A DNA stretch of 64,000 nt from Halobacillus litoralis. Its GTDB lineage: Bacteria > Bacillota > Bacilli > Bacillales > Halobacillaceae. The notes beneath the pieces were generated by a model. It saw nothing but the letters and a program-made list of their open reading frames with translations, did not search any database and was not told where the DNA came from. The stretch covers positions 1 to 64,000 of the forward strand of contig NZ_JAIVKN010000006.1 of NCBI RefSeq assembly GCF_020524025.1. Direction: 5' to 3'. Both the position numbers and the translations under genes were made by a program. This document shows, piece by piece, positions 26,120 to 36,912 of the stretch. The stretch's first letter is position 1. Each line of letters begins with the position of its first letter.

Positions 26120-27145
26120 ATGGAAGCATCAACACTAGCGATTACCATCCTCTGGAGTTTACTCTTCGTCTACTCGATTCTCGGGTCGTTGGATTTTGGA
26201 GCTGGATTCTGGGGCATGATCTATGGGAAAAACGAAGAAAAAAGCGCATCACAAATTGCCAACCGTTTCCTTTCACCTACATGGGAAGTAACGAATGTAT
26301 TTTTAGTCATATTCGTCGTTTCTGTGGTTACTTTTTTCCCTTTTGCTACAACGTTATTAGGAAGTATTCTTCTCGTACCTGTGGCTCTTGGGATCCTTCT
26401 GCTGACTATTCGAACGACGTTTATGGTTTTCCAGCACTATGCCGGGAGATTTGTGAATATCTTACGGCTCACGTCCGGCATCACAGGGTTAATCATTCCT
26501 GCACTGCTTGTCAGCATTCTCCCCATCACACTGGGAGGATTTGTGAGTTATGAAGATCACTACCCTCGTTTACAGTACGGAGAGCTTTTCGCACACCCTA
26601 CTCTGTATATGCATATTTTATTTGGAATATCGACGGAACTTTTCATTTCCTCTATTTTCTTAATGGATTATGCAAAAGAAGCAGAAGACTGGAACGCCTA
26701 TCATACCTTTCGTAAACACTCAATCTGGCTGGGACCTGTCAATATCGCGGTAGCTATGCTGACTATTGGAACCTTTCCTACAGAAGCATCGTGGATTGTG
26801 GAAAACATTCAGGAGAATTGGTTCGCCTTTGGGCTTTCCTTATTATTTTTCCTCGTTGGGTATGCTTTACTTTTCGTAAAAAAGAAGGATGGACGCAAAG
26901 GCCGGGCCCGCATATCTGTTGTGATGATTGTTTTACAGTATGCGGTCGCCATCTACGCTTATGGCTCAGCTCACCTTCCTTATCTCATCTATCCGGACTT
27001 AACGGTTACAGACGGATTTACAAACCCGGATACCTTTTATCCGATGTTGATTGTCTACGCCGTTGGTTTCGGCATTCTTATCCCAGCCTTCTTTCTCTTC
27101 TGGAGATTATTCCTTAAGGACCGGCGGTATTTACGTCAGGAATAA
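26120..27145 (+). CDS. cydB: Cytochrome bd-type oxidase subunit II (YthB-like), 341 aa
   Basis: Second membrane subunit of the bd oxidase, about eight to nine membrane segments. Family marks include SLDFGAGFWGM near residue 23-34, SPTWEVTNVFLV, and the end FLFWRLFLKDRRYL. It structurally matches CydA but binds no heme in this class. AAGGAGG precedes the start. It is second in the cydAB operon and is followed by a terminator at 27150-27184. No cydCD assembly ABC transporter is in the window. Confidence 0.92.
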   Translation: MEASTLAITILWSLLFVYSILGSLDFGAGFWGMIYGKNEEKSASQIANRFLSPTWEVTNVFLVIFVVSVVTFFPFATTLLGSILLVPVALGILLLTIRTTFMVFQHYAGRFVNILRLTSGITGLIIPALLVSILPITLGGFVSYEDHYPRLQYGELFAHPTLYMHILFGISTELFISSIFLMDYAKEAEDWNAYHTFRKHSIWLGPVNIAVAMLTIGTFPTEASWIVENIQENWFAFGLSLLFFLVGYALLFVKKKDGRKGRARISVVMIVLQYAVAIYAYGSAHLPYLIYPDLTVTDGFTNPDTFYPMLIVYAVGFGILIPAFFLFWRLFLKDRRYLRQE

Positions 27146-27149
27146 TTAA

Positions 27150-27185
27150 GGCAGCAGCTTGAATTTTTCAGGCTGCTTTTTTTAT
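27150..27185 (+). terminator. cydAB terminator
   Basis: AGCAGC / GCTGCT stem with a 13-base loop and T7. Confidence 0.75.
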
Positions 27186-27343
27186 TTCTACTCGAGTTTA
27201 CGACTCTCTCTCCATCGTTTACTGCCTATCTTAACAAGGTATATATCAAGAAGCGAGTTTTCTGGACAACCGCGTTCATCTATAAAAAACCTTAAAATCA
27301 GGCGGAATAAAATCCACCGTAAAGATAAGAAAGGGGAAAGAAC

Positions 27344-27790
27344 ATGCCTTTTGACTACGACATCGATTTTGACCACACCGATTTTCGTAAGAATCCTGAA
27401 AAATACCGGGTTGGGCGCGGGGAGCAGGGAGTGCTGCTTGTTGAACCGTACAAGAGTGAAATTCTTCCACACTGGCGTTTTAAAACTCCTGATATTGCTA
27501 AAGAGTCTTCCGAAAAGATTTATCAGATGTTTGTCGATTACAAAAAAGACAATGATTTTGTGGGAATGGACATGGCCAGAAAATTTCTACAGATGGGATA
27601 CACAAGATCCAGGAGATATGCTAATTATAAAGGCGGCAAAAAATATGATAATAACGGAGAAATTAACGATCGTGAGATAGATGAAGAAAAAGCAGAATCT
27701 GCCAGGATATTTGAAGAGAAATGGATTAAAGCCCGTGAAGATGAAGAATACTTGAAAAAGAAGAAAACTCACCAAAAAGAATTCGGATAA
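27344..27790 (+). CDS. DUF4385 family protein, 148 aa
   Basis: Soluble, strongly charged protein: MPFDYDIDFDHTDFRKNPE at the start, the conserved VLLVEPYKSEILPHWRFKTP, then an Arg/Lys/Glu-rich helical tail from about residue 95. This is the pattern of DUF4385, found in many bacteria with no known function. ATG 27344 follows AAAGGGGAAAG. It stands alone between the cydAB terminator and the promoter at 27794. Confidence 0.82.
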   Translation: MPFDYDIDFDHTDFRKNPEKYRVGRGEQGVLLVEPYKSEILPHWRFKTPDIAKESSEKIYQMFVDYKKDNDFVGMDMARKFLQMGYTRSRRYANYKGGKKYDNNGEINDREIDEEKAESARIFEEKWIKAREDEEYLKKKKTHQKEFG

Positions 27791-27793
27791 ACA

Positions 27794-27822
27794 TTGACAT
27801 TTCTTCCTCTCAAACGTAGGAT
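27794..27822 (+). promoter_or_regulatory. Promoter before the 110-aa membrane protein
   Basis: TTGACA (27794-27799), 17-bp spacer, TAGGAT (27817-27822). The start codon is about 55 bases downstream. Confidence 0.55.
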
Positions 27823-27876
27823 ACTATTAACCCGAGTAATCAAATCGGATTAATGAAATAAACGAGGAGCTTGATC

Positions 27877-28209
27877 ATGAAATCCTTCCCTCTTCTTCTC
27901 ACCCTGCTTCTTATGGCTGCGTCCTGGATTATGGGTGTCTGCTTTTTATCTGTCATTTATACACCAACGATTATCCTCCCTTTATTTAACGAGTATTTTT
28001 GGGTCCGGAATCATACAGGATTATTAGGTCCGACTGTTGTATTCACTTTATTTACAGCACCACTTCTCATTTATGCATTCCTAAAAAGAAACGATCTAAA
28101 AAGAAAGAAAACCTGGTACAGTATTACAGCTGTTACTCAGCTGTTCTGGGTAGCAACGATTGCCCTTCAACTTAAAACGACCGCTTTCAATTTAGGCATC
28201 TGCCATTAA
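27877..28209 (+). CDS. Small membrane protein, 110 aa
   Basis: Three hydrophobic segments (about 3-28, 46-70, 84-102) with a charged KRNDLKRKK loop between the second and third. No family is recognised. The start is ATG 27877, seven bases after GAGGAG; a TTG two codons upstream is less likely. It has its own promoter. Topology suggests the N-terminus acts as an uncleaved signal. Confidence 0.7.
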   Translation: MKSFPLLLTLLLMAASWIMGVCFLSVIYTPTIILPLFNEYFWVRNHTGLLGPTVVFTLFTAPLLIYAFLKRNDLKRKKTWYSITAVTQLFWVATIALQLKTTAFNLGICH

Positions 28210-28262
28210 ATAACAGGATATCCTTTATTTATGTCGAATCCCCCACAAAGGGGGAATGTGAT

Positions 28263-28670
28263 ATGGAATTCAAAACATTTTTCGAACAGTTCAAAGAAAG
28301 AGCCGGTCGACAGGATTTAAACTATTTGAAAGAAACGATTTCCGAAGACTTGCAGGCAAGGGAAATTCGAAACGGAGAAGTCGTCGATTATCATTTTGAA
28401 GACTCAATTTCGGGATGGAAACAGGCTTTTGATTATTTTGCTGAAAAGGATATGGAGTGGATTTATACAGATCACTCTTTTATACAATTGTGCGATGATG
28501 AGTGGCTGGCTGCTTTTTGGGTTTCCATTTACCTTGAAGGAAAGTTGTTGGAGAGTTCTAATCTATTTTTCAATTCGTACCGATACGAGAATGACCATTG
28601 GAAATTAATTCGAACGTACATAGAAGCTGGAGTGGAAACTCCTCTAGCTGTTAAAGAAGCCTGCTCTTAA
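28263..28670 (+). CDS. Hypothetical soluble protein, possibly NTF2-like, 135 aa
   Basis: Begins MEFKTFFEQFKERAG and has an alternating pattern (VDYHFEDSISGWKQAF; EWIYTDHSFIQLCDDEWLAAFWVSI; NDHWKLIRTYIEAG) like the SnoaL/NTF2 cone fold, where a small pocket binds or converts a ligand. This is a fold guess from the pattern, not a family match. ATG 28263 after AAAGGGGGAATG. Separated from the 110-aa gene by 53 bases and closed by a short terminator before the methionine leader. Confidence 0.6.
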   Translation: MEFKTFFEQFKERAGRQDLNYLKETISEDLQAREIRNGEVVDYHFEDSISGWKQAFDYFAEKDMEWIYTDHSFIQLCDDEWLAAFWVSIYLEGKLLESSNLFFNSYRYENDHWKLIRTYIEAGVETPLAVKEACS

Positions 28671-28686
28671 TTAGGAGGCTTTTTTA
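28657..28686 (+). terminator. Short terminator
   Basis: AAGCCT / AGGCTT stem at the end of the 135-aa gene, followed by T6. The stem is short (6 bp) with a large loop. Confidence 0.55.
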
Positions 28687-28720
28687 CATTTGAAAAATTC
28701 AATAAATTTATTTCTGCATA

Positions 28721-28749
28721 TTGTCAAAACTTTCTGAGTAGTGTAGAGT
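28721..28749 (+). promoter_or_regulatory. Promoter of the met operon
   Basis: TTGTCA (28721-28726), 17-bp spacer, TAGAGT (28744-28749), about 35 bases before the SAM riboswitch. Confidence 0.65.
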
Positions 28750-28784
28750 AGTCATCAACATTTAGAAAAAATTACAATTGAATT

Positions 28785-28893
28785 TCTTATCAAGAGAGGC
28801 AGAGGGACTGGCCCTGCGAAGCCTCAGCAACCACTGGATCGTCCAGAAAGGTGCTAACTCCAGCAAGTTGTTCGTCAACTTGGAAGATAAGAA
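28785..28893 (+). ncRNA. SAM-I riboswitch (S-box)
   Basis: Closing stem TCTTATC / GATAAGA encloses the class I SAM aptamer with its signature AGAGGCAGAGGGACTGGCCC, then GCCTCAGCAACC, and the GGTGCTAACTCC(A)GCAAG region. SAM binding should favour the following terminator and shut off methionine synthesis genes. All core elements are present. It controls metI-metC-yitJ-metH downstream. Confidence 0.95.
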
Positions 28894-28907
28894 GAAGACT
28901 AATTATC

Positions 28908-28945
28908 CAAAGCCTTCTTCTTTTAAGAAGGCTTTTTTATTTTTT
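28908..28945 (+). terminator. Terminator of the SAM riboswitch
   Basis: AAGCCTTCTT / AAGAAGGCTT stem, short loop and a long T-rich tail, 15 bases after the aptamer. It is the expression platform. Confidence 0.9.
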
Positions 28946-29016
28946 ATAAGACCTTTTTCCACCCAGATTCAATGCGGACATCCCGCCATGTCATTATTTT
29001 TCAAGGAGTGAAGACC

Positions 29017-30135
29017 ATGTGTCCACATAACGATACGAAATTTGTTCAAACAGGAAATCAACCTCATGAATCCAAAGGAGCCATTAATCCGCCTGTCTAT
29101 TTCTCCACCCCCTATAGACACCCAGGTCTTGGAGAGTCCACCGGTTACGACTACACCCGTACAGGCAATCCGACGAGGGCCGTACTGGAGTCATCCATTG
29201 CAGATATTGAAGAAGGCGATGCAGGTTTTGCTTTCAGTTCCGGGATGGCAGCTATCCAAACCGCCCTTTCACTCTTCAAGAGGGGCGACGAAATTATTGT
29301 TTCAGAAGACTTATACGGTGGAACTTTCCGGTTGTTTGAGCATATGGAGGAACGCTATGACCTCCGCTTCCACTACTGTGACAGCAAGAAGCTGGAGAAC
29401 ATCCAGGATTACATCAATGAGCAGACGAAAGCCATTTATGTAGAAACACCGACGAACCCATTGATGCACACCGCAGATATTTCCGAAATTTCTAAGCTGG
29501 CGAAGGCCAACGGGTTATTGCTGCTCGTTGACAATACGCTGTACACACCCGTCCTTCAACAGCCCATTAAGGAAGGGGCTGATGTTGTCATTCATAGTGC
29601 AACGAAATATTTAGCCGGGCACAACGATGTTCTTGCTGGGATTCTGGTGAGTAAAGGCAAGAACGTCAGTGAACGGCTGGCTTTTCACCAGAACACCTCT
29701 GGAGCGGTGCTTTCACCTTTTGATTCGTGGCTTGTCATGCGCGGGATGAAAACTTTACCGCTCCGCATGCGTCAGCACGAATTCAATGCGAAAGCCGTTG
29801 TGGACTTTTTCGAAAAACACCCAGCTGTCACAGACGTTTTCTACCCTGGAAAAGGAGGCATGGTTTCCTTCCGTCTGAAATCAGAGGACTGGATCGATTC
29901 TTTTTTAAGAAACTTAAACCTTATCAGTTTTGCTGAAAGCCTGGGGGGCGTTGAAAGCTTCATCACCTATCCAGCTACACAGACACATGCAGATATACCT
30001 GAAGAAACACGTGTCGGTTATGGTGTCTGCAACCGGCTCTTACGGTTCTCCGTCGGTGTCGAGCATGTAGATGATATCATTCACGACCTCGAATATACGT
30101 TGAATCAATTACCAAAGGAGGAAACCGTAAAATGA
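29017..30135 (+). CDS. metI: Cystathionine gamma-synthase / acylhomoserine thiolase, 372 aa
   Basis: PLP enzyme joining an acylated homoserine with cysteine (or sulfide), the entry of sulfur into methionine. Seen: YDYTRTGNPTR, FSSGMAAI, VETPTNPLM, and the Schiff-base lysine in HSATKYLAGHNDV. Close in size and order to B. subtilis MetI, which does both reactions. The start is ATG 29017 after AAGGAG; the in-frame ATG at 28972 lies in the leader. It overlaps metC by four bases. Confidence 0.9.
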   Translation: MCPHNDTKFVQTGNQPHESKGAINPPVYFSTPYRHPGLGESTGYDYTRTGNPTRAVLESSIADIEEGDAGFAFSSGMAAIQTALSLFKRGDEIIVSEDLYGGTFRLFEHMEERYDLRFHYCDSKKLENIQDYINEQTKAIYVETPTNPLMHTADISEISKLAKANGLLLLVDNTLYTPVLQQPIKEGADVVIHSATKYLAGHNDVLAGILVSKGKNVSERLAFHQNTSGAVLSPFDSWLVMRGMKTLPLRMRQHEFNAKAVVDFFEKHPAVTDVFYPGKGGMVSFRLKSEDWIDSFLRNLNLISFAESLGGVESFITYPATQTHADIPEETRVGYGVCNRLLRFSVGVEHVDDIIHDLEYTLNQLPKEETVK

Positions 30136-31310
30136 CTGATCATTCTCTTCAAACCCGTTTGCTGCATAATGACCAAAAGTTCGACCCTCAAACAGGTGCT
30201 GTCAGTGTCCCTATTCAACAGGCTTCCACGTTCCACCAGCAGGATTTTGACAATCCGGGCGTATATGATTACAGCCGGTCCGGCAACCCTACGCGTCATG
30301 CACTGGAAGAAACCATTGCTGGTCTTGAGAGTGGCACACACGGTTTTGCTTTTGCCTCTGGAATGGCCGCTATTTCCACAGCCTTTATGCTCCTTTCCAA
30401 AGGAGATCATGTTGTGATTACACAAGATGTTTACGGTGGTACGTTCCGCATGATCCACGATGTGTTATATAAATTTGGAATCGATCACACCTTCGTTGAC
30501 ATGACGGACCTTCATGAGGTGGCGACCGCAATCCAGCCGAACACGAAACTCTTATATATAGAAACGCCGTCTAATCCGACACTTGAAATTACAGACATTC
30601 GGGCTGTCTCTAAACTAGCAAAAGCCAATGACTGTTGGACTTTTGTTGACAATACCTTTATGACACCGGCACTGCAGCGTCCACTTGAACTCGGTGCAGA
30701 CCTTGTTCTCCACAGCGCAACGAAATTTATTGCCGGTCACAGTGATGTCGTAGCCGGTTTAGCTGTCACGCACAGGAAAGACCTTGCTGAGCAGCTCTCT
30801 TTCTTACAAAATTCATTCGGATCTATTCTAGGCGCACACGATTGTTGGCTCGTGCTTCGCGGCTTGAAGACCTTACACTGTCGAATTACCCAGTCCTCAG
30901 CTTCTGCTGTGCAGATTGCCGAGGAACTAAACAAGCACCCTTTAATCGAGCAGGTCTACTACCCCGGATTCCGGTGTCATCCAGGCAATTCAACCCATTC
31001 CTATCAGGCAGATGGCGACGGGGCGGTCCTCTCTTTCCGTCTTAAAAACGAGGACGCTGTCCGCCAGTTCACAAATGCTGTTGAACTTCCCGTTTATGCT
31101 GTAAGTCTTGGAGCAGTTGAGTCGATTCTTTCTTATCCGGCCAGGATGTCTCATGCATCTATGCCAAAAGCAGAACGAGAGAAACGCGGCATCACTGACG
31201 GTCTTCTCCGGCTCTCAGTCGGCCTTGAGAAACCAGAGGATCTCATTAAAGATTTTTATCAAGCTCTCGCACAAATAAACGACTATACCTGTCTAAAAAC
31301 TGGAGGGTAA
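30132..31310 (+). CDS. metC: Cystathionine beta-lyase, 392 aa
   Basis: PLP enzyme splitting cystathionine into homocysteine, pyruvate and ammonia. Same fold family as MetI: YDYSRSGNPTRHALE, FASGMAAIS, IETPSNPTLE, lysine in HSATKFIAGHSDV. The MetI/MetC order under an S-box equals B. subtilis. The ATGA junction with metI and an AAAGGAGG inside the metI end show coupling. yitJ starts three bases after its stop. Confidence 0.9.
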   Translation: MTDHSLQTRLLHNDQKFDPQTGAVSVPIQQASTFHQQDFDNPGVYDYSRSGNPTRHALEETIAGLESGTHGFAFASGMAAISTAFMLLSKGDHVVITQDVYGGTFRMIHDVLYKFGIDHTFVDMTDLHEVATAIQPNTKLLYIETPSNPTLEITDIRAVSKLAKANDCWTFVDNTFMTPALQRPLELGADLVLHSATKFIAGHSDVVAGLAVTHRKDLAEQLSFLQNSFGSILGAHDCWLVLRGLKTLHCRITQSSASAVQIAEELNKHPLIEQVYYPGFRCHPGNSTHSYQADGDGAVLSFRLKNEDAVRQFTNAVELPVYAVSLGAVESILSYPARMSHASMPKAEREKRGITDGLLRLSVGLEKPEDLIKDFYQALAQINDYTCLKTGG

Positions 31311-31313
31311 ATC

Positions 31314-33173
31314 ATGGATTTAAGAAAAGCATTGCAGGAAAAAACTCTAATTGGAGACGGGGCCATGGGGACCCTCCTCTACTCATACGGCATTGACCGC
31401 TGCTTTGAAGAGCTGAACCTGTCGCATGCTAAAGAAGTGTTAGATGTTCATCTCGCTTATGTGCATGCAGGCGCAGATCTTATTCAAACAAACACATACG
31501 GAGCCAACTATATTAAATTGTCCCGTTACGGTTTACAAGATCAAGTGAAAGCTATCAATACAGCAGCAGTTCAATTAGCGAGAAAAGCAGCAGGACCATC
31601 CCAATATGTTGTCGGAACCATTGGCGGAATTCGTGGTGCACAGAAAGAAGACGTATCTTTAGAAGAGATCAAACGCAGCTTCAGGGAGCAATTATACTGT
31701 CTCCTCTTTGAAGAAGTAGATGGACTGCTTCTAGAAACGTATTATGACCTCGAGGAAATAAAGACAGTCTTAGATATTGCAAGAAAAGAAACAGACCTCC
31801 CTATCATTGCGCAGGTGTCTATGCACGAAGCCGGAGTCCTTCAGGACGGGACACCGCTCCCAGATGCACTGCTTCATTTAGAGGAAAAAGGGGCTGACGT
31901 TGTTGGTGTTAACTGCCGTCTCGGTCCCTATCACACTATTCAATCACTCGAAGAGGTTCCTCTTCCAAAAAAAGCCGTTCTATCTGCTTATCCAAATGCC
32001 AGCCTTCCAGCTTTTCAGGATGGACGTCTCGTTTACCCGACAGATCCAAACTACTTTCAAAAGAGCGCACAATCACTTTATGAACAAGGAGCCAGACTCA
32101 TCGGCGGATGCTGCGGAACAACTCCTGAGCATATTGAAGCCATTGCTGCCAGGGTTAAAGCCAAAGCACCCATCACCCATAAAGTTGTTCCCTATAGAAA
32201 GAAAACGGAGGTAACGTCTGCCTCTCCAAAAGATCAGCGCCCACACCTGCACGAAGCTGCCAGAAATGGACGGTCAATCATTGTAGAGCTTGATCCACCC
32301 AAGAAGTTAAAAACGGATCGTTTCCTGGAAGGAGCCAAAGCTCTTCATGAAGCAGGAGTAAACTCTATTACTCTTGCTGACAACTCGCTGGCTTCACCTC
32401 GTATAAGCAACACAGCGATGGCTTCCATTATTAAAGAAAGATATAATGTCGACCCGCTTGTCCATATCGCCTGCCGTGACAGAAACCTGCTTGGTCTTCA
32501 ATCACATTTAATGGGACTTCACACCCTCGGCATCCGACAGGTTTTGGCTGTCACTGGGGATCCGACAAAGATTGGCGACTTCCCGGGAGCCACATCTGTT
32601 TACGATTTATCTTCTTTTGATTTAATCCATTCCATCAAACAATTAAATAAAGGGATCTCGTTTTCAGGAAAGTCATTAGGTGAGAGTACTTCTTTCTCTG
32701 TTGCGGCAGCTTTCAACCCTAACGTCCGTAACTTAAATCGCGCAGTGGGACGGATGGAGAAGAAAATTAAGTATGGGGCAGACTACTTCATCAGCCAACC
32801 TGTCTTCAACGAAAAACAAATGATTGAAGTTTATGAAGCTACCAAGCATATCGAAGCCCCAGTCTATATTGGAATTATGCCCTTAACCAGTGCTAGAAAC
32901 GCTGAATTCCTACACAATGAAGTCCCTGGAATTACACTGTCTTCTGAAATTTTAGAGCGCATGGAACGTGCTGGTACAGACAGGGTGAAGGCCCAGGCGG
33001 AAGGCATCAGCATCTCAAAATCTCTCATCGATGCCGCTCTCGATCTATTTAACGGGATTTATCTCATTACTCCGTTCTTAAGATATGAAATGACTGTAGA
33101 ATTGACGAACTATATTAAAGAGAAAACAGCGGAACGTGAAAGGAAGATTTCTAATGGCATCCACATGGTTTGA
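31314..33173 (+). CDS. yitJ: Bifunctional homocysteine S-methyltransferase / methylene-THF reductase, 619 aa
   Basis: N-terminal half (1-290) is a zinc-dependent homocysteine methyltransferase domain with GDGAMGTLL and zinc cysteines Cys201, Cys266 and Cys267 (GGCCGTT). The C-terminal half (about 315-610) is a MetF-type FAD domain ([42 protein letters not shown]) that makes 5-methyl-THF. This is the YitJ fusion of Bacilli. Start ATG 31314 after GGAGGG. metH begins inside its last 20 bases, so methyl-THF maker and user are translated together. Confidence 0.92.
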   Translation: MDLRKALQEKTLIGDGAMGTLLYSYGIDRCFEELNLSHAKEVLDVHLAYVHAGADLIQTNTYGANYIKLSRYGLQDQVKAINTAAVQLARKAAGPSQYVVGTIGGIRGAQKEDVSLEEIKRSFREQLYCLLFEEVDGLLLETYYDLEEIKTVLDIARKETDLPIIAQVSMHEAGVLQDGTPLPDALLHLEEKGADVVGVNCRLGPYHTIQSLEEVPLPKKAVLSAYPNASLPAFQDGRLVYPTDPNYFQKSAQSLYEQGARLIGGCCGTTPEHIEAIAARVKAKAPITHKVVPYRKKTEVTSASPKDQRPHLHEAARNGRSIIVELDPPKKLKTDRFLEGAKALHEAGVNSITLADNSLASPRISNTAMASIIKERYNVDPLVHIACRDRNLLGLQSHLMGLHTLGIRQVLAVTGDPTKIGDFPGATSVYDLSSFDLIHSIKQLNKGISFSGKSLGESTSFSVAAAFNPNVRNLNRAVGRMEKKIKYGADYFISQPVFNEKQMIEVYEATKHIEAPVYIGIMPLTSARNAEFLHNEVPGITLSSEILERMERAGTDRVKAQAEGISISKSLIDAALDLFNGIYLITPFLRYEMTVELTNYIKEKTAERERKISNGIHMV

Positions 33174-36100
33174 TAAACAACTGGAGAAAAAAATACTCAT
33201 TTTGGACGGTGCTATGGGTACGATGTTACAAGAAGCAGATCTAAGCCCGGAAGACTTTGGAGGTGAAGCGTATGACGGTTGTAACGAATACTTAAACCTC
33301 ACCTTCCCGGCCCTGCTTGATTCTATTCACTCCCGTTACCTGGAAGCAGGAGCAGATATTATTGAAACCAATACATTTGGTGCTACGAGTCTTGTTCTTG
33401 ACGAATATGACCTTGGCCACCTTGCTGAAGAAATAAATATCGAAGCGGCTAAGATTGCCAAAAAAGCAGCAGAACGATACAGCACTCCTGCGCGCCCCCG
33501 ATATGTAGCCGGAGCCATGGGTCCAACGACAAAAACACTATCTGTCACAGGTGGAACGACTTTTGACGCTCTCGCTGATGCCTATGAAGAGCAGGTCCGC
33601 GGACTGATCAAAGGCGATGTCGACCTTCTCTTGTTAGAAACGTCGCAGGATATGCTGAACGTAAAAGCAGCTTTCCTTGGAATTACACGTGCGAGTGAAT
33701 CTTTAGAAAAAGAACTGCCGCTCATCATTTCCGGGACGATAGAACCGATGGGAACGACACTGGCTGGTCAAAGCATAGAAGCCTTTTATTTATCTCTTGA
33801 ACATATGAAACCAAGTGTCGTCGGTCTGAACTGTGCAACAGGTCCTGAATTCATGCGTGATCATCTTCGTTCGCTTTCCGATCTTGCAACAACCGCCGTC
33901 AGCTGCTATCCCAATGCAGGTCTGCCGGATGAAGACGGAAACTATCATGAAACGCCGGAATCTTTAGCAGCAAAGGTTGCTGGATTCGCTGAAAAAGGAT
34001 GGCTGAACCTTGTTGGTGGCTGCTGTGGAACCACACCGGACCACATCCGTGCGATCGCTGATGCTGTAGAAGGTTACCCTCCACGAACAGCCCCGGTTTC
34101 GCATGCTCATGCCCTGGCAGGCATAGAACCTTTAATTTATGATGATCCTGCCGACCGTCCGATTCTTATCGGGGAGCGTACGAATGTCATCGGCTCGAGA
34201 AAATTCAAACGCCTGATCGCTGAAGGGAAGTTTGAGGAAGCTTCCGAAATTGCACGTGCACAGGTCAAAAAAGGAGCGCAGGTGATCGATATCTGCCTGG
34301 CTGATCCAGACCGTGATGAAGCAGAAGATATGGAAGATTTCATGAAACAAGTCGTCAACAAAGTAAAAGTTCCCCTTGTGATTGATTCTACTGATGTAGA
34401 AGTTATCCGAAAAGCGCTCACCTACTCACAAGGGAAAGTCCTAATCAATTCCATCAACTTAGAAGACGGAGAGGAACGCTTTAAAGAAGTCCTTCCTCTT
34501 GTAAAACAATACGGAGCAGCCGTTGTAGTGGGAACGATTGACGAAGAAGGGATGGCTGTAACAGCGCAGCGTAAATTAGAAATTGCTCAAAGATCCTATA
34601 ATATCCTCGTTCATGAATATCAACTTAACCCACAGGATATTATCTTCGACCCTCTTGTGTTCCCTGTTGGAACAGGCGATGAGCAGTACATTGGTTCAGC
34701 AGAAGCTACAATTAATGGTATTCGACTCATTAAAGAACATCTTCCGCTCTGCCAGACAGTCCTTGGTGTCAGCAATGTGTCCTTCGGCCTGCCGCCTGTT
34801 GGACGCGAAGTCTTAAATGCCGTTTACTTGTATCACTGTACGAAAGCAGGTCTTGACTATGCAATTGTGAATACAGAGAAGCTGGAGCGATATGCTTCCA
34901 TTAAAAAAGAGGAAATTGAACTGGCAGATGAGCTCCTTTTCAAAACAGATGGTGATACCCTTGCATCCTTCACCGCATTTTACCGGGGAAGGAAGAAGGA
35001 AACAAAAGCACCTACGTCAACTATGAATCTGGATGAGCGGCTGGCGCACTATGTAGTCGAAGGAACGAAGGAAGGACTCCTGCCGGATCTTGAGAAAGCT
35101 CTTCAGGAGTATGAGACGCCCCTTTCTATTATTAACGGACCACTGATGAATGGGATGACTGAAGTCGGCCGTTTATTTAATGATAACCAGCTGATTGTCG
35201 CTGAGGTTTTACAAAGCGCTGAAGTCATGAAAACATCTGTCGCTTTCCTTGAGCCTCATATGGAAAAAGGCGACACATCCAATAAGAAAGGAAAAGTACT
35301 GCTGGCGACAGTTAAAGGGGACGTCCATGACATTGGTAAGAACCTTGTTGAAATCATCTTAAGCAATAATGGGTTTGAGGTGGTGGATCTCGGCATTAAA
35401 GTCACTCCTGCTGAGTTAATCCAGCAAGTCAAAAAGGAAGAGCCAACAATTATTGGTCTCTCCGGCCTTCTGGTCAAGTCTGCCCAGCAGATGGTGTTAA
35501 CGGCCCAGGACTTAAAACAACAGAACATTTCTCTTCCTATCCTTGTCGGAGGTGCCGCTTTATCCCGTAAGTTTACACATACAAGGATTGCAACGGAGTA
35601 TGATGGGCCTGTTTTATATGCAAAAGATGCGATGGATGGGCTTTCCATCTCGAACCAGTTAAGCAATAAGGATCAGCGCGATACCTTTTTAAATGAACAG
35701 GCAGAAAAACAAGTAGCTGCTTTATCAAGAGCAAACAGACCTGCACCTGAACCGGCTGGAGGGACAGCGGTGGCAGTGAAACCTAAATCTACGGTGTCGA
35801 CGACCGTGCCAGTTTTTCGCCCGCACGATTTTGAGAAGCATGTGATTCGAAAACATCCAGTTGCTCACATAGAGCCTTATATTAATAAACAAATGCTGAT
35901 TGGACACCACCTGGGTTTAAAAGGGAAGTTCAATAAACTTTTAGAGGAAGGGAATGAGAAGGCTGTCCACCTTAATGATGTCGTTAATGGATTGTTGAAG
36001 AAAGCGAAAAATGAATCATGGATTGAACCATCATCCATGTACCGGTTCTTTCCTGCTCAATCTGATGGAGACGATGTAATCATCTATGATCCAGGAGATA

Positions 36101-36609
36101 AAAAAACGGTCATTGAACGCTTTACGTTCCCACGACAGAATAAGGAACCATACTTGTGTTTAGCCGATTATTTACGCTCTGTAACCAGTGGTGAGATGGA
36201 CTACGTTGGATTCTTTGCAGTGACAGCCGGGAAAGGAATACGTCAGCGTTCCACCACCCTCAAAGATCAAGGGCATTACTTAGAAAGCCATGCATTGCAG
36301 GCACTAGCCCTCGAAACAGCTGAAGGTTTGGCAGAGCAGGTGCACCAGCAGATGCGGGATAAATGGGGATTTTCAGATCCAACTGATTTCACCATGCAGG
36401 AACGTTTTTCAGCCAAATACCAGGGACAGAGATATTCATTCGGATACCCGGCATGTCCTGAACTGGATGATCAAAGAAAGCTTTTCCAGCTCATTCAACC
36501 AGAGGAGATTGGAATACAATTGACGGAAGAATGTATGATGGAACCTGAAGCTTCTGTAACTGCAATGGTATTTGCTCATCCAGAAGCCCGTTATTTCAAT
36601 GTCCTGTAG
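33154..36609 (+). CDS. metH: Cobalamin-dependent methionine synthase, 1151 aa
   Basis: Full-length MetH. The homocysteine domain (1-330) has zinc cysteines 227, 290 and 291. The pterin domain follows (about 350-620; [17 protein letters not shown]). The B12 cap and binding domain (about 650-870) has DVHDIGKN with cobalt-ligating His725, and the C-terminal reactivation domain (about 910-1151) has [12 protein letters not shown] and SFGYPACPE. Start ATG 33154 follows GAAAGGAAG. GTG six codons earlier overlaps that site. Being last in an S-box operon it is shut off when SAM is high. It implies a cobalamin supply; B. subtilis relies on MetE instead. Confidence 0.94.
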   Translation: MASTWFDKQLEKKILILDGAMGTMLQEADLSPEDFGGEAYDGCNEYLNLTFPALLDSIHSRYLEAGADIIETNTFGATSLVLDEYDLGHLAEEINIEAAKIAKKAAERYSTPARPRYVAGAMGPTTKTLSVTGGTTFDALADAYEEQVRGLIKGDVDLLLLETSQDMLNVKAAFLGITRASESLEKELPLIISGTIEPMGTTLAGQSIEAFYLSLEHMKPSVVGLNCATGPEFMRDHLRSLSDLATTAVSCYPNAGLPDEDGNYHETPESLAAKVAGFAEKGWLNLVGGCCGTTPDHIRAIADAVEGYPPRTAPVSHAHALAGIEPLIYDDPADRPILIGERTNVIGSRKFKRLIAEGKFEEASEIARAQVKKGAQVIDICLADPDRDEAEDMEDFMKQVVNKVKVPLVIDSTDVEVIRKALTYSQGKVLINSINLEDGEERFKEVLPLVKQYGAAVVVGTIDEEGMAVTAQRKLEIAQRSYNILVHEYQLNPQDIIFDPLVFPVGTGDEQYIGSAEATINGIRLIKEHLPLCQTVLGVSNVSFGLPPVGREVLNAVYLYHCTKAGLDYAIVNTEKLERYASIKKEEIELADELLFKTDGDTLASFTAFYRGRKKETKAPTSTMNLDERLAHYVVEGTKEGLLPDLEKALQEYETPLSIINGPLMNGMTEVGRLFNDNQLIVAEVLQSAEVMKTSVAFLEPHMEKGDTSNKKGKVLLATVKGDVHDIGKNLVEIILSNNGFEVVDLGIKVTPAELIQQVKKEEPTIIGLSGLLVKSAQQMVLTAQDLKQQNISLPILVGGAALSRKFTHTRIATEYDGPVLYAKDAMDGLSISNQLSNKDQRDTFLNEQAEKQVAALSRANRPAPEPAGGTAVAVKPKSTVSTTVPVFRPHDFEKHVIRKHPVAHIEPYINKQMLIGHHLGLKGKFNKLLEEGNEKAVHLNDVVNGLLKKAKNESWIEPSSMYRFFPAQSDGDDVIIYDPGDKKTVIERFTFPRQNKEPYLCLADYLRSVTSGEMDYVGFFAVTAGKGIRQRSTTLKDQGHYLESHALQALALETAEGLAEQVHQQMRDKWGFSDPTDFTMQERFSAKYQGQRYSFGYPACPELDDQRKLFQLIQPEEIGIQLTEECMMEPEASVTAMVFAHPEARYFNVL

Positions 36610-36645
36610 ACAGCTTCCCCTCTTAAAGATGTCTAATAAAGACGA

Positions 36646-36692
36646 TAAAGCAAGCCTGAATGGACGAAGCACCATTCAGGCTTGTTTCAATT
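36646..36692 (+). terminator. met operon terminator
   Basis: CAAGCCTGAATGG / CCATTCAGGCTTG perfect 13-bp stem with an 8-base loop and a TTTCAATTTT tail. Confidence 0.85.
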
Positions 36693-36850
36693 TTCTAAAG
36701 AACTCTAACGAAACCCTCTATTCTAAAGCCACTTGAATGCAGAAAAGAAACTCACGGTCAGGTCCCGCATGTTTTAAATCATCTTGGTCTTCCCCCGCTC
36801 TTAAAATTCATCGTTGATAAGTTAAGATGTTGTAAAATTCCTTTTTTATA

Positions 36851-36892
36851 TTGTCAATTCCCCCAGTAATATCGTATTCTGATATCGATATC
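36851..36892 (+). promoter_or_regulatory. padR-chrA promoter and candidate PadR operator
   Basis: TTGTCA (36851-36856), 18-bp spacer, TATTCT (36875-36880). The palindrome GATATCGATATC (36881-36892) follows at once, flanked by TATCG and CGATA. PadR regulators often bind such A/T palindromes in their own promoters. Bases 36693-36850 contain nothing else I can support. Confidence 0.6.
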
Positions 36893-36912
36893 CGATAATG
36901 GAGGTGGAACAT

